DNA from: Klebsiella variicola
GTDB taxonomy: Bacteria; Pseudomonadota; Gammaproteobacteria; Enterobacterales; Enterobacteriaceae
Reading direction: 5' to 3'
DNA: 64,000 bases
Assembly (NCBI RefSeq): GCF_000828055.2
Contig: NZ_CP010523.2
Location: 124,001 to 188,000, forward strand
Positions 48,386 to 58,406 of the stretch are shown here, one piece after another. The position numbers and the translations under genes are program-made. The notes under the pieces are model-generated. The model was not told the origin of the DNA and did not search any database. It worked only from the letters and a program-made list of their open reading frames with translations. Within the stretch, counting starts at the first letter, position 1, and each line of letters opens with the position of its first letter.

Positions 48386-49530
48386 TTTTCCGCGTTGTAG
48401 TCGTTAACGGCCTCCGCGACGACATCACTTGCGGCATCCAGGCCGGAAATCTGCGCCAGCGCGGCCTGCGGCCCCTTGTCGGCGATCAGTGCCGCCAGCT
48501 CCTGCGCCTGCGGATCGTCTTCGCTACGGAAATGCATCGCCGCTGCAATCCCTTTCACCAGGTTGCGGTGCGGCAGACCGTATTCCAGGGTACCCAGCAG
48601 CGGCTTAATTAAACGGTCGCCAGCGCTCAGTTTGCGCAGCGGCTGACGGCCAACGCGCTCAACATCGTCTTTCAGGTACGGGTTCTCGAAACGTCCAAGA
48701 ATTTTCTGGATATAAGCCGCGTGTTTCTGCGGGTCAAAGGCGTAACGTTTGATCAGCACCGCGCCGCTCTCTTCCATCGCGCCCTGCACGACGGCACGAA
48801 TTTTCTCGTCGAGGATCGCGTCGCGAATCGTCTGGTGGCCCGCCAGTTTTCCGAGGTAGGCGGTTATAGCATGCCCGGTGTTCAAGGTGAAGAGCTTGCG
48901 TTCGACAAATGCCATCAGGTTATCAGTTAATTCCATTCCCGGGATAGTCGGCAGCGCTCCTTTGAACTGCGTCTTATCGACAATCCACTCGCTGAAGGTT
49001 TCCACGGTGACTTCCAGCGGGTCATGGGTGGCGGAAGCCGATGGCGGCACAATACGGTCAACGGCTGAGTCGACAAAGCCGATATGGGCTTCAACCCACG
49101 CTTTATCTTCTTCCGCCAGCGCGTTAAACACGTGGCCTTTTAACTGCGTGGTGCCGCGCACCATATTTTCGCAGGCGATAATGTTCAGCGGACGTTCGCT
49201 GCCCTGCGCTTTGCGCTTCGCCAGTCCTTTGGCGATGGCCGGGGCGATGCGCTCAAGTACGACGGGACCGACGGCGGTGGTGACCAGATCCACCTCAGCG
49301 ATCAGGTCCACAACCTCATCGCCGATGCTGCTGACGGCATTGACGCCGGAGACAGTATCCACCTGCTCGTTCTCACCGACGACGTGAACCTGATAGCTAT
49401 GACGGGCATTCAGGGCATCAAGTACGGTCTGATTGACATCGGCGAACGTCAGTTCAATGCCCGCGTCGGCCAGCAATTTACCGATAAAGCCACGTCCGAT
49501 ATTACCTGCGCCAAAATGTAATGCTTTCAT
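48382..49530 (-). CDS. mtlD: Mannitol-1-phosphate 5-dehydrogenase
   Basis: Oxidises mannitol 1-phosphate, formed by MtlA, to fructose 6-phosphate with NAD. The 382-residue polyol-specific long-chain dehydrogenase starts [20 protein letters not shown] (NAD fold) and has the catalytic [20 protein letters not shown] region (~residues 213-232). The start at 49530 is preferred over an ATG five codons upstream. Separated from mtlA by a repeat element. Confidence 0.96.
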   Translation of the reverse strand: MKALHFGAGNIGRGFIGKLLADAGIELTFADVNQTVLDALNARHSYQVHVVGENEQVDTVSGVNAVSSIGDEVVDLIAEVDLVTTAVGPVVLERIAPAIAKGLAKRKAQGSERPLNIIACENMVRGTTQLKGHVFNALAEEDKAWVEAHIGFVDSAVDRIVPPSASATHDPLEVTVETFSEWIVDKTQFKGALPTIPGMELTDNLMAFVERKLFTLNTGHAITAYLGKLAGHQTIRDAILDEKIRAVVQGAMEESGAVLIKRYAFDPQKHAAYIQKILGRFENPYLKDDVERVGRQPLRKLSAGDRLIKPLLGTLEYGLPHRNLVKGIAAAMHFRSEDDPQAQELAALIADKGPQAALAQISGLDAASDVVAEAVNDYNAEK

Positions 49531-49560
49531 AGTATTAACCTTCAATTAATGTTTTTACCT

Positions 49561-49617
49561 GAGAGGGCTGGGGTGAGGCTTTTCCCCTCACCCAAACCCT
49601 CTCCCAAAGGGAGAGGG
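49561..49617. repeat. Hairpin repeat between mtlA and mtlD
   Basis: Two overlapping foldbacks are possible. GAGAGGG-ctg-GGGTGAGG (49561-49578) pairs with CCTCACCC-aaa-CCCTCTC to about 49603. Alternatively CCCTCTCCC (49597-49605) pairs with GGGAGAGGG (49609-49617) around AAA. The CCCTCTCCC arm is common to both, so they exclude one another. Same family as the trmL-lldD element. Confidence 0.75.
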
Positions 49618-49632
49618 AATGGACCGTTTTGG

Positions 49633-51540
49633 TTATTTATTCAACAGTGCCAGAACTTCGTCGACGCTGGTGGTTTTCGCCAGGCGCTCAATCACGGTTT
49701 CGTCATCCAGGGCGTTAGTCAGGCTGGTGATAACCTGAATATGCTCGTTGTTGCGGGCCGCGATGCCGATGACCAGACGGGCGACATCGTCTTCATCTTC
49801 CCCAAAGCGCACGCCTTCCGGGTACTGGCAGAAGACGACGCCGGTTTTCAGCACACGGTCTTTCGCTTCGATGGTGCCGTGCGGTACCGCGATGGACTCG
49901 CCGAGATAGGTCGAGGTCAGTTTTTCGCGGTCCAGCATCGCCTGCACATATTCCGGCTCGACGTAGCCGCCTTTCACCAGCTGCTCGCCGGCGAAGCGAA
50001 TGGCTTCTTCTTTGGTGGCTGCTTTGCGCCCGAGGAAGATGTTATCCGCACCCAACTGGAACAGGTTTTTGTCGCCATCATCAAAGCTGTCTTTCAGGCT
50101 ATCGGTAACTTTCACTTCATTCTCGATGTGGCGCTGGGCCGCGACCAGACGCTCAGTCAGGCTGGTGTACAGACCGCTGTCGAGGAAGTTGGTCAGCGAA
50201 ATATGCTGCGCCTGTGGTACCTGGCGCATCGCCCGCTCGGTCAGGTCACGGTGAGTGATGACCAGGTCAACATCCGGCGGCAGGTTATTGATCGCGCTGT
50301 TGGTAACCGAGATGTTACTCAGTCCGGCATCCTGCACTTTCTTGCGCAGCACCCCGGCACCCATGGCGCTGGAACCCATCCCGGCGTCGCAGGCGACGAT
50401 GATTTTACGCACATGGCTCAGGTCGTTGGTGACATTACCGGCCGCCAGCGGGCTGGCGCCTTTGGATTCCGCTTTCATGTCATGCATACGACGCGTCGCG
50501 GCTTCGATATCGTCTTCTTCTTTTACCTTGCTGGTCTTCAGCAGAACCGCAGAGACCACGAAGGAGACCGCCATCGCTGCGATAATCGCGGCGATGTTAG
50601 CGAAGTAGGCGCCTTTCGGCGTCATCGCCAGCACCGCCAGGATAGAGCCTGGGGAAGCCGGAGAGACCAGACCGCCATTGAGGATGGTCAGGGTGAAGAC
50701 ACCGGTCATCCCGCCGAGGATAACGGCCAGGATCAGACGTGGGTTCATCAGCACGTACGGGAAGTAGATTTCATGGATACCCCCCAGGAAGTGGATGATA
50801 GCCGCCCCGCCTGCTGACTGTTTTGCGCTGCCGCGACCAAAGAACATGTACGCCAGCAGTACGCCCATCCCCGGGCCCGGGTTAGCTTCAATCAGGAAGA
50901 AGATAGATTTACCCAGCTCGTGGGACTGCTGAATACCCAGCGGCGAGAAGATACCGTGGTTAATGGCGTTATTGAGGAACAGGATTTTTGCCGGTTCCAC
51001 GAAGATAGACGCCAGCGGCAGCATGTCGTGCGCCACCATAAAGTTAACGCCAGCCGCCAGAATTTTCGACAGAACTTCAACCGCCGGGCCAATGCCGAGG
51101 AAGGCCAGAATGGCGAGGATCATCCCGATGATGCCAGCGGAGAAGTTATTCACCAGCATTTCAAAACCGGATTTGATCTTACCGTCTACCCAGTTATCGA
51201 ACTTCTTGATGCAGTAGCCGCCCAGCGGGCCGGCAATCATTGAGCCGAGGAACATCGGCATATCCGCGCCGACGATAACGCCCATGGTGGTGATCGCCCC
51301 GACCACGCCACCACGTTCGCCGCCGACTAATTTACCGCCGGTGTAACCGATCAGCAGCGGCAGCAGGTAGGTGATCATCGGACCGACCAGCTTCGCCAGC
51401 GTTTCGTTTGGCAACCACCCTGTCGGAATGAAAAGCGCGGTGATGATACCCCACGCGATAAACGCGCCGATATTCGGCATCACCATATTGCTGAGGAAAC
51501 GACCAAAGCTTTGCACCTTGATCTTGATATCGGATGACAT
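49633..51540 (-). CDS. mtlA: PTS mannitol-specific EIICBA
   Basis: A 635-residue phosphotransferase permease that imports and phosphorylates mannitol. Order: EIIC membrane domain (~1-340, with GGIHEIYFPYVLMNP), EIIB (~375-470, phosphocysteine in IVACDAGMGSSAMGAG) and EIIA (~495-635, phosphohistidine in SIAVPHGTIEAKD). All three domains are intact. First gene of mtlADR; the 538 bp upstream contains four CRP-type sites. Confidence 0.97.
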   Translation of the reverse strand: MSSDIKIKVQSFGRFLSNMVMPNIGAFIAWGIITALFIPTGWLPNETLAKLVGPMITYLLPLLIGYTGGKLVGGERGGVVGAITTMGVIVGADMPMFLGSMIAGPLGGYCIKKFDNWVDGKIKSGFEMLVNNFSAGIIGMILAILAFLGIGPAVEVLSKILAAGVNFMVAHDMLPLASIFVEPAKILFLNNAINHGIFSPLGIQQSHELGKSIFFLIEANPGPGMGVLLAYMFFGRGSAKQSAGGAAIIHFLGGIHEIYFPYVLMNPRLILAVILGGMTGVFTLTILNGGLVSPASPGSILAVLAMTPKGAYFANIAAIIAAMAVSFVVSAVLLKTSKVKEEDDIEAATRRMHDMKAESKGASPLAAGNVTNDLSHVRKIIVACDAGMGSSAMGAGVLRKKVQDAGLSNISVTNSAINNLPPDVDLVITHRDLTERAMRQVPQAQHISLTNFLDSGLYTSLTERLVAAQRHIENEVKVTDSLKDSFDDGDKNLFQLGADNIFLGRKAATKEEAIRFAGEQLVKGGYVEPEYVQAMLDREKLTSTYLGESIAVPHGTIEAKDRVLKTGVVFCQYPEGVRFGEDEDDVARLVIGIAARNNEHIQVITSLTNALDDETVIERLAKTTSVDEVLALLNK

Positions 51541-51685
51541 AAAACACCCCTTCTTCTGTTTTGCGTATCGCGCAGGCTTAAAGCCCGAGGTTTGTTGTTA
51601 ATGTGGCGGCAGAGGTAGCCGGGCCCTGATTGATAGTGCGAAATCTGGCACTGAATCGTTTAGCTGTCCAGCCAGCGCCCTTTTG

Positions 51686-51701
51686 TGTGACACGGATCAC
51701 A
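51686..51701. promoter_or_regulatory. CRP-type site 1 upstream of mtlA
   Basis: TGTGA-CACGGA-TCACA, both half-sites perfect. It lies 146 bp upstream of the mtlA start codon. Confidence 0.85.
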
Positions 51702-51729
51702 TGAATATAGGGGGCAAAGCGCTTTTTGT

Positions 51730-51745
51730 AGTGATGTTGATCACA
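51730..51745. promoter_or_regulatory. CRP-type site 2 upstream of mtlA
   Basis: AGTGA-TGTTGA-TCACA, one mismatch to TGTGA-N6-TCACA. Its centre is 44 bp from site 1. Confidence 0.75.
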
Positions 51746-51802
51746 TAATTCCTGTGTAAAAAAACAACACAGCGCCTTTTTAGCCGCTGATCTACCTTTT
51801 TA

Positions 51803-51818
51803 TGTGATATTTGTCACA
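51803..51818. promoter_or_regulatory. CRP-type site 3 in the mtlA-yibI gap
   Basis: TGTGA-TATTTG-TCACA, both half-sites perfect. Its centre is 73 bp from site 2. Confidence 0.82.
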
Positions 51819-51846
51819 ATTTTGTTTCGGGTTTTTGTTGTTTGTT

Positions 51847-51862
51847 TGTGATTTTGATCACA
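51847..51862. promoter_or_regulatory. CRP-type site 4 in the mtlA-yibI gap
   Basis: TGTGA-TTTTGA-TCACA, both half-sites perfect. Its centre is 44 bp from site 3. This 538 bp gap (51541-52078) contains no gene; besides these sites I see only AT-rich sequence and the short leader of yibI. Confidence 0.82.
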
Positions 51863-52078
51863 AAGAATTTCACGGTGGATTTTTGCTGCTGTGATCTCGG
51901 CCCGGTTTTGCGGCCAGGGCGAGATGGCTCTGTAACTAAGCAACCTTAACTGCCGAATAACTTTTTTACGCCGGATGGCAAAAATGAAAGGCGTGAATTA
52001 TGCTCAAAATAGCGGCCCGAATGTCAGTGGGTCGTGAATAAAATTCATATAAATTATTAGCGTAAAGCCGAGGGAATT

Positions 52079-52447
52079 ATGTTTCTCAATTATTTTGCGC
52101 TGGGCGTTCTGATCTTCGTTTTTCTGGTCATTTTTTATGGGATTATCATTATTCACGATATTCCTTATTTGATCGCCAAAAAACGCAACCACCCTCATTC
52201 CGATGCTATTCATGTCGCCGGATGGGTCAGTCTTTTTACTCTCCACGTCATCTGGCCGTTTTTATGGATTTGGGCCACGTTGTACCAGCCTGAGCGCGGC
52301 TGGGGCATGCAGCATAAGGCGAATACGGCCCCTGACGAACCTGAAAAAGAGACCGATATACAACAGCTTCGCCAACGACTGAGCGACCTTGAACACCAGG
52401 TGGCGGCCATCCAGCGGCCGCAGTCCACCTCTGCGGCGGAGACATAA
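52079..52447 (+). CDS. yibI: Inner membrane protein YibI (DUF3302)
   Basis: A 122-residue membrane protein with two hydrophobic segments (LNYFALGVLIFVFLVIFYGIIII, ~3-25, and WVSLFTLHVIWPFLWIWATL, ~49-68) and a short cytoplasmic coiled-coil tail (DIQQLRQRLSDLEHQVAAIQ). Function unknown. It lies 3 bp before yibH and the pair is conserved, which suggests a two-component membrane assembly with the HlyD-type protein. Confidence 0.93.
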   Translation: MFLNYFALGVLIFVFLVIFYGIIIIHDIPYLIAKKRNHPHSDAIHVAGWVSLFTLHVIWPFLWIWATLYQPERGWGMQHKANTAPDEPEKETDIQQLRQRLSDLEHQVAAIQRPQSTSAAET

Positions 52448-52450
52448 TCT

Positions 52451-53587
52451 ATGGATCTGTTGATAATTTTGACCTACGTGGCCATCGCCTGGTCGATATT
52501 TAAAATCTTCAAAATACCGGTAAATAAATGGACGGTACCTACCGCGGCGCTGGGGGGCGTATTTATTGTTAGCGCGCTTATTTTATTAATGAACTATAAC
52601 CACCCTTACACCTTTCTGGCGCAAAAGGCGGTGATATCTATTCCTATTACGCCGCAGGTTACCGGAGTGGTTAACAGCGTCACCGACAAAGCGAATCAGC
52701 GCGTCAAAAAGGGTGAGGTGCTTTTTACCATTGACCCGGCGCGCTATCAGGCGCGGGTCGACCGTCTGCAGGCCGACCTGGTGACGGCGCTGCACAGTAT
52801 TAACACCCTCAAAGCGCAGCTCTCTGAAGCCCAGGCCAACACCACCCGCGTGTCGGCGGAGCGCGATCGCTTATACAAGGACTATCAGCGCTACCTGAAA
52901 GGGAGCCAGGCGCGGGTGAACCCGTTCTCGGAAAGCGACATCGATAACGCCAGGCAGAATTACCTTGCCCAGGACGCGCTGGTCAAGGCGTCGGTGGCGG
53001 AGCAGGCGCAGATCCAGAGCCAGCTGGACAGCATGATCAACGGCGAGCAGTCGCAAGTGGCCAGCCTGCGCGCCCAGCTGGCGGAGGCGAAATATAATCT
53101 CGATCAGACCACCGTGCGGGCGCCAAGCGATGGGTATATCACCCAGGTGCTGATCCGTCCGGGGACCTATGCCGCCTCGCTGCCGCTGCGTCCGGTGATG
53201 GTGTTTATCCCCGAGCAAAAACGGCTGATCGTCGCCCAGTTTCGGCAAAATTCCCTGTTAAGGCTGGAGAAAGGCGACGACGCGGAAGCGGTGTTTAACG
53301 CCCTGCCCGGGCAGGTGTTCCACGGCAAACTGGTGAGTATTTTACCGGTGGTGCCGGGAGGAAGTTATCAGGCGCAAGGGGCGTTACAGTCGCTGACCGT
53401 GACGCCGGGCAGCGATGGCGTGCTGGCGACCATCGAGCTCGACCCCAATGCCGAAATTGATGCGCTACCCGATGGTATCTACGCGCAGGTGGCGGTCTAC
53501 TCCGACCATTTCGCCCACGTCTCGGTGATGCGTAAAGTGCTGCTGCGGATGACCAGCTGGATGCACTACCTCTATCTCGATCATTAA
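52451..53587 (+). CDS. yibH: HlyD-family secretion/efflux adaptor YibH
   Basis: A 378-residue membrane-fusion protein. Two hydrophobic stretches at the N-terminus (~3-20 and ~30-50) are followed by a split lipoyl domain ([20 protein letters not shown] and [20 protein letters not shown]) around a long coiled-coil hairpin, then a beta-barrel domain. No cognate transporter is next to it other than YibI. Substrate unknown. Confidence 0.93.
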   Translation: MDLLIILTYVAIAWSIFKIFKIPVNKWTVPTAALGGVFIVSALILLMNYNHPYTFLAQKAVISIPITPQVTGVVNSVTDKANQRVKKGEVLFTIDPARYQARVDRLQADLVTALHSINTLKAQLSEAQANTTRVSAERDRLYKDYQRYLKGSQARVNPFSESDIDNARQNYLAQDALVKASVAEQAQIQSQLDSMINGEQSQVASLRAQLAEAKYNLDQTTVRAPSDGYITQVLIRPGTYAASLPLRPVMVFIPEQKRLIVAQFRQNSLLRLEKGDDAEAVFNALPGQVFHGKLVSILPVVPGGSYQAQGALQSLTVTPGSDGVLATIELDPNAEIDALPDGIYAQVAVYSDHFAHVSVMRKVLLRMTSWMHYLYLDH

Positions 53588-53693
53588 TGCGATCGGCGGC
53601 AGGTTGAGCGGGACGCTCACCTGCCTTTTGTCCTGCCCTGAGCCATACTCATATCTTTGTTGGCGATAATTTGTTGGCGATAAGGAGCAGCTT

Positions 53694-54302
53694 ATGAAAC
53701 TGATCGGCAGCTACACCAGTCCCTTTGTGCGCAAAATCTCCGTGATCCTGCTGGAAAAGCGCATCCCTTTTGAGTTTGTCAACGAATCCCCCTACAGCGA
53801 AAGCAACGGTGTGGCGCGCTATAACCCGCTGGGCAAGGTACCGGCGCTGGTGACGGACGACGGTGAGTGCTGGTTTGACTCCCCGGTCATCGCCCAGTAT
53901 CTGGAGCTGCTGGGCGTGGCGCCGCCGATGATCCCCGCCGACCCCAGAGCCGCTCTCAGGATGCGTCAGCTAGAGGCGCTTGCGGATGGGGTGATGGAGG
54001 CCGCCCAGGCGCTGGTGCGTGAAAAGGCTCGCCCGGGCGCGCAACAGTCAGAGCAAGAGCTGCTCCGCCAGCGGGAGAAAGTGGCTCGCGGCCTCGACCG
54101 GCTGGAAGCCTGCGCGGCAGACGGAACGCTGCGCGGCGACGAGGTTAATCTGGCGACCATTTCAACGGCCTGCGCCATTGCTTATCTGAACTTTCGCCGG
54201 GTCGCGCCCGGCTGGTGCGCCACCCGGCCGCAACTGGTGAAGCTGGTGGATGCGTTGTTCCAGCGCGCCAGCTTTGCGCGTACCGAACCGCCGCGGACTT
54301 GA
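53694..54302 (+). CDS. yibF: Glutathione S-transferase-like protein YibF
   Basis: A 202-residue GST: N-terminal thioredoxin-like domain ([23 protein letters not shown], with Ser/Thr in the glutathione site and [10 protein letters not shown] plus [10 protein letters not shown]) and a C-terminal helical domain. It is the stand-alone glutathione transferase family; the physiological substrate is unknown. It lies 106 bp after yibH and upstream of selA. Confidence 0.94.
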   Translation: MKLIGSYTSPFVRKISVILLEKRIPFEFVNESPYSESNGVARYNPLGKVPALVTDDGECWFDSPVIAQYLELLGVAPPMIPADPRAALRMRQLEALADGVMEAAQALVREKARPGAQQSEQELLRQREKVARGLDRLEACAADGTLRGDEVNLATISTACAIAYLNFRRVAPGWCATRPQLVKLVDALFQRASFARTEPPRT

Positions 54303-54360
54303 CCCAGGCAGGTAACAGTTTGCGCAAGGAGGCGTTACAATCGCCGCTGATTGTTGACTC

Positions 54361-54379
54361 CCTCTCCCGTCGGGAGGGG
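54361..54379. repeat. CCTCTCCC/GGGAGGGG hairpin before selA
   Basis: CCTCTCCC, GTC loop, GGGAGGGG (one G-T pair), 28 bp upstream of the selA ATG. Sequence relates it to the CCCTCTCCC repeats elsewhere in the window. It could end yibF transcription or be transcribed in the selA leader. Confidence 0.55.
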
Positions 54380-54407
54380 GGAAAATAACTTACCGCCAGG
54401 CCCATTC

Positions 54408-55796
54408 ATGACTACCGATATTCGTGCGCTTTATACCCGGCTCCCGGCCATTGACCGCTTACTACGCGACCCCGCTTTTTCTCCCCTGCTGGCGCAGCAC
54501 GGCCATTCGCAGGTGGTGGCGCAGCTGCGCCAGATGCTGGATGAGGCGCGGGAACAGATTAGCCAACGGCAGACGCTCCCTGACTGGAGCCATGACTGGC
54601 TGCACGCCTGTGAGCAGCGGCTCACCGCCGGCCAGCGGAGCGCCCTGCGTCCGGTGTTTAATCTCACCGGTACGGTATTGCATACCAATCTGGGGCGCGC
54701 CATCCAGGCGGAGTCGGCTGTGGAGGCGGTTGCCAGCGCGATGCGCGCGCCGGTGACGCTCGAATATGATCTCGACGACGCCGGGCGCGGCCATCGCGAT
54801 CGCGCCATTGCCGATCTGCTGTGCCAGATCACCGGCGCGGAAGATGCCTGTATCGTGAACAACAACGCGGCGGCCGTTCTGCTGATGCTGGCGGCCACCG
54901 CCAGCGGCCGCGAAGTGGTGGTTTCCCGCGGCGAACTGGTGGAGATCGGCGGCGCATTTCGCATTCCTGATGTGATGCGTCAGGCGGGTTGTCAGCTGCA
55001 CGAAGTGGGTACCACCAACCGCACCCATGCCAAAGACTATCGTCAGGCGGTGAATGACAATACCGCGCTGCTGATGAAGGTTCACACCAGCAACTACAGC
55101 ATTGAAGGCTTTACTAAAGCCGTCGACGAAGCGGAGCTGGCGGCCATTGGCCGCGAACTGGACATCCCGGTGGTGGCCGACCTGGGCAGCGGGTCGCTGG
55201 TGGATCTCAGCCAGTATGGCCTGCCGAAGGAGCCGATGCCGCAGGAGATGATCGCCGCCGGGGTGAGCCTGGTCAGTTTCTCTGGCGACAAGCTGCTCGG
55301 CGGCCCGCAGGCCGGAATTATCGTCGGCAAACGCGCGCTGATTGCCCGGCTGCAAAGCCATCCGCTGAAGCGGGCCCTGCGCGCGGATAAAATGACCCTC
55401 GCGGCGCTGGAAGCCACGCTGCGCCTCTATCAGCACCCGGAGGTGCTGACGGAGAGATTACCGACGCTGCGCTTGCTCACCCGTCCGGCGGAAGAGATCC
55501 GCCGGCTGGCTGAACGCCTGCTGCCTGACCTGGCGGCACACTATGCTGACTTTGCCGTCAGCGTGGCAGCCTGCCAGTCGCAGATTGGCAGCGGTTCGTT
55601 ACCCGTTGACCGCCTGCCCAGCGCGGCGTTGACCTTTACCCCGCATGACGGCCGCGGCAGCCGGCTGGAGGCGCTGGCTGCCCGCTGGCGCGCGCTGCCG
55701 TGTCCGGTGATTGGCCGCATTGATGATGGTCGGCTCTGGCTGGACCTGCGCTGTCTGGAAGATGAAACCCGGTTTATGGAGATGTTGTTACGATGA
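54408..55796 (+). CDS. selA: L-seryl-tRNA(Sec) selenium transferase
   Basis: Converts Ser-tRNA(Sec) to Sec-tRNA(Sec) with selenophosphate; a PLP-dependent ring decamer. The 462-residue protein begins [19 protein letters not shown] and has [14 protein letters not shown] with the PLP lysine (~residue 294) and [11 protein letters not shown] upstream. The frame extends upstream but 54408 gives the family start. Overlaps selB by 4 bp (ATGA). Confidence 0.97.
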   Translation: MTTDIRALYTRLPAIDRLLRDPAFSPLLAQHGHSQVVAQLRQMLDEAREQISQRQTLPDWSHDWLHACEQRLTAGQRSALRPVFNLTGTVLHTNLGRAIQAESAVEAVASAMRAPVTLEYDLDDAGRGHRDRAIADLLCQITGAEDACIVNNNAAAVLLMLAATASGREVVVSRGELVEIGGAFRIPDVMRQAGCQLHEVGTTNRTHAKDYRQAVNDNTALLMKVHTSNYSIEGFTKAVDEAELAAIGRELDIPVVADLGSGSLVDLSQYGLPKEPMPQEMIAAGVSLVSFSGDKLLGGPQAGIIVGKRALIARLQSHPLKRALRADKMTLAALEATLRLYQHPEVLTERLPTLRLLTRPAEEIRRLAERLLPDLAAHYADFAVSVAACQSQIGSGSLPVDRLPSAALTFTPHDGRGSRLEALAARWRALPCPVIGRIDDGRLWLDLRCLEDETRFMEMLLR

Positions 55797-57634
55797 TTAT
55801 TGCCACCGCTGGACATGTTGACCACGGCAAAACGACGCTGCTGCAGGCGATAACCGGCGTAAACGCCGATCGTCTGCCGGAAGAGAAAGCGCGGGGAATG
55901 ACGATCGATCTCGGCTATGCCTACTGGCCGCAGCCGGACGGGCGGGTGCTGGGATTTATTGACGTTCCCGGACACGAAAAGTTTTTGTCCAACATGCTGG
56001 CGGGGGTGGGGGGTATTGACCATGCGCTGCTGGTGGTGGCCTGCGATGACGGGGTGATGGCGCAAACCCGCGAACACCTGGCGATCCTGCAGTTGACCGG
56101 AAAGCCGACGCTGACCGTGGCGCTCACCAAAACGGACCGCGTGGCGGCCACCAGGGTGGAGGAGGTCCGGGCGGAGGTCGAGCAGACTCTGCGCGAGCTG
56201 GGCTTTGACGCCGTCGCTTTCTTTCCCACCGCGGCGGCGGAAAACATCGGTATTGCCGAACTGCGCAGCCATCTGCTGCAGCTTGCGGAGCGCCCCCGCC
56301 CGCAGCAGCAGCGGTTTCGCCTGGCGCTGGACCGCGCTTTTACCGTCAAAGGGGCAGGGCTGGTGGTCACCGGGACGGCGCTCTCCGGTGAAGTACGGGT
56401 CGGGGATACTCTGTGGCTCACCGGCGTCAACACGCCGATGCGCGTGCGGGGTCTGCATGCCCAGAATCAAGCGGTTGAGCAGGCGCACGCCGGGCAGCGC
56501 ATTGCGCTGAATATTGTCGGCGATGCACAGAAAGAGGCAGTGCACCGCGGCGACTGGCTGTTGTCCTCACCGCCGCCGGAGCCTGCGGAACGGGTGATTG
56601 TCGAGCTGCGGTGCCATACGCCGCTCAGCCAGTGGCAACCGCTGCATATTCACCATGCTGCCAGCCACATTACCGGCCGGGTGTCGCTCCTCGAGGACAA
56701 CCTGGCGGAGCTGGTGCTGGATACCCCGCTGTGGCTGGCGGATAACGACCGGTTGGTGCTCCGCGATATCTCTGCGCGTATGACGCTGGCCGGCGCACGG
56801 GTGGTGACGCTGGATCCCCCGCGCCGCGGCAAACGTAAACCGGAATATCTGCAGTGGCTGCACGCCCTGGCGGCGGTCGGCGCTGACGATGCGCAGGCGC
56901 TTGAGCTGCATCTGCAGCGGGATGCCGTCCGGCTTGAGCGCTTCGCCTGGGCACGGCAGCTCAGCGAAGCCGGAATGGCCGCCCTGATCCAGCGACCAGA
57001 CTATCTGCAGGCCGGACAGCGCCTGCTCAGTGCCCCGCTTGCCGCCCGCTGGCAGCGAAAATTGCTGGATGCTCTGGCGCGTTACCATGAGCAGCATCGC
57101 GATGAGCCCGGGCCGGGCCGGGAGCGCCTGCGCCGCATCGCGCTGCCGATGGAAGATGAAGCGCTGGTGCTGCTGCTGATTGAGCAGATGCGCGAGAGCG
57201 GCTTAGTCCACAGCCATCACGGCTGGCTGCATTTGCCGGAGCATAAAGCCGGGTTTACCGACGAGCAGCAGGCGGTCTGGCAGAAGGTGGAAACCCTGTT
57301 CGGCGACGATCCGTGGTGGGTGCGCGATCTCGCGCGCGAAGTCCATGTCGAAGAGTCGCTGATGCGCGCGGTGCTGCGCCAGGCGGCGCAGCAGGGGATG
57401 ATTACTGCGATCGTCAAGGATCGTTACTACCGCAACGATCGCATTGTGCAATTCGCCCAACGGGTGCGCGAGCTGGATCAGCTGCGCGGATCAACCTGCG
57501 CCGCGGATTTCCGCGATACCTTAAACGTCGGGCGCAAGCTGGCGATCCAGATCCTGGAGTATTTCGATCGGATTGGCTTCACCCGCCGTCGCGGTAACGA
57601 TCATATCCTGCGCGATAAGGCGTTGTTTCTGTAA
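55793..57634 (+). CDS. selB: Selenocysteine-specific elongation factor SelB
   Basis: GTPase that carries Sec-tRNA to UGA codons marked by a SECIS element. The 613-residue protein has G1 [10 protein letters not shown] (~residues 7-16), G3 DVPGHEKF, G4 TKTD and EF-Tu-like domains II and III, followed by four winged-helix domains (~370-613) of which the last bind the SECIS hairpin. Complete. Sits directly after selA. Confidence 0.97.
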   Translation: MIIATAGHVDHGKTTLLQAITGVNADRLPEEKARGMTIDLGYAYWPQPDGRVLGFIDVPGHEKFLSNMLAGVGGIDHALLVVACDDGVMAQTREHLAILQLTGKPTLTVALTKTDRVAATRVEEVRAEVEQTLRELGFDAVAFFPTAAAENIGIAELRSHLLQLAERPRPQQQRFRLALDRAFTVKGAGLVVTGTALSGEVRVGDTLWLTGVNTPMRVRGLHAQNQAVEQAHAGQRIALNIVGDAQKEAVHRGDWLLSSPPPEPAERVIVELRCHTPLSQWQPLHIHHAASHITGRVSLLEDNLAELVLDTPLWLADNDRLVLRDISARMTLAGARVVTLDPPRRGKRKPEYLQWLHALAAVGADDAQALELHLQRDAVRLERFAWARQLSEAGMAALIQRPDYLQAGQRLLSAPLAARWQRKLLDALARYHEQHRDEPGPGRERLRRIALPMEDEALVLLLIEQMRESGLVHSHHGWLHLPEHKAGFTDEQQAVWQKVETLFGDDPWWVRDLAREVHVEESLMRAVLRQAAQQGMITAIVKDRYYRNDRIVQFAQRVRELDQLRGSTCAADFRDTLNVGRKLAIQILEYFDRIGFTRRRGNDHILRDKALFL

Positions 57635-57642
57635 TCATTCAC

Positions 57643-57679
57643 GCCAGCTCCCCGGCGGACTTCGTGCAGGGGAGCTGGC
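57643..57679 (+). terminator. Long hairpin after selB
   Basis: Perfect 11 bp stem GCCAGCTCCCC (57643-57653) / GGGGAGCTGGC (57669-57679) with a 15-base loop, 9 bp after the selB stop. GAAAAG follows instead of a T-run, so it is more a 3' stabiliser or Rho-independent terminator of weak type. The remaining ~190 bp to ysaA hold a short open frame of doubtful meaning and the ysaA leader. Confidence 0.55.
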
Positions 57680-57878
57680 GAAAAGAACTTGTTAAAACCG
57701 CTGCGTGAGACCGCCGAAGCAATTTCGCGTGAGCTGGGTTTCACGGTGCGTGAAGCGTCAGGCAAATGACCACATCCTGCAGGCCATCTGACAAAAAACA
57801 GCGCTGATTCCATTCAGGATCAAAGCGCGGGCAGGGACTATTCTGGCACCCTGCGGTTTTATCCCCAGGGAGCAGAGG

Positions 57879-58364
57879 ATGAACCAGTTTCTTATTGCCA
57901 ATGCCCAGCGGTGTATTGGCTGTCGTACCTGTGAAGTGGCTTGTGCGGTGGCGCACCAGCAGGCGCAGGATGTCGCCGCCCTGTCGACGAACCATTTCGC
58001 GCCGCGTATCCGGGTGGTGAAAAGCGGTGACATATCGACGGCGACGGCGTGCCGGCAATGCGAGGATGCGCCCTGCGCCAGCGTTTGCCCGCAAGGGGCG
58101 ATTCAGCGCGACAATGACGTCTGGTGGGTCGATCAGCGGCGCTGCATCGGCTGCAAAAGTTGCATGGTGGCCTGCCCGTACGGCGCGATGACCGTTACGG
58201 TAGTGAACGAGCAGGCGCAGGCGCTGAAATGCGATTTATGCCATCACCGCGCTGAAGGACCAGCCTGCGTGGCCGCCTGCCCGACGCAGGCGCTGCGGGT
58301 GATGGTTCCCGCGGAGCTGGAGGCGCTATGTGCGCAAAAACGCCAGCGGCTGGCGCTGGCGTGA
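57879..58364 (+). CDS. ysaA: Electron transport protein YsaA, four-cluster ferredoxin
   Basis: A 161-residue HycB/NarH-like iron-sulfur protein. Four cysteine groups are seen: CIGCRTCEVAC (~residues 10-20), CRQCEDAPCASVC (~58-70), CIGCKSCMVAC (~87-97) and CDLCHHRAEGPACVAAC (~116-132), enough for four 4Fe-4S clusters. It would pass electrons in the cytoplasm between a dehydrogenase and an acceptor; no partner gene is adjacent, so the pathway is unknown. AGCAGAGG precedes the start. Proximity to selAB may point to a selenoprotein partner, but that is speculative. Confidence 0.9.
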   Translation: MNQFLIANAQRCIGCRTCEVACAVAHQQAQDVAALSTNHFAPRIRVVKSGDISTATACRQCEDAPCASVCPQGAIQRDNDVWWVDQRRCIGCKSCMVACPYGAMTVTVVNEQAQALKCDLCHHRAEGPACVAACPTQALRVMVPAELEALCAQKRQRLALA

Positions 58365-58406
58365 GTGGGGACGCTGACGGGCGTTAACCGCCCGTGGCGT
58401 CAGAGG

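Noticed and set aside
57690-57769. Short open frame after selB that reads like protein (LLKPLRETAEAISRELGFTV)
   Set aside because: It is about 26 codons, has only a TTG start without ribosome binding site, and I recognise no family. It could be a gene remnant but cannot be supported.
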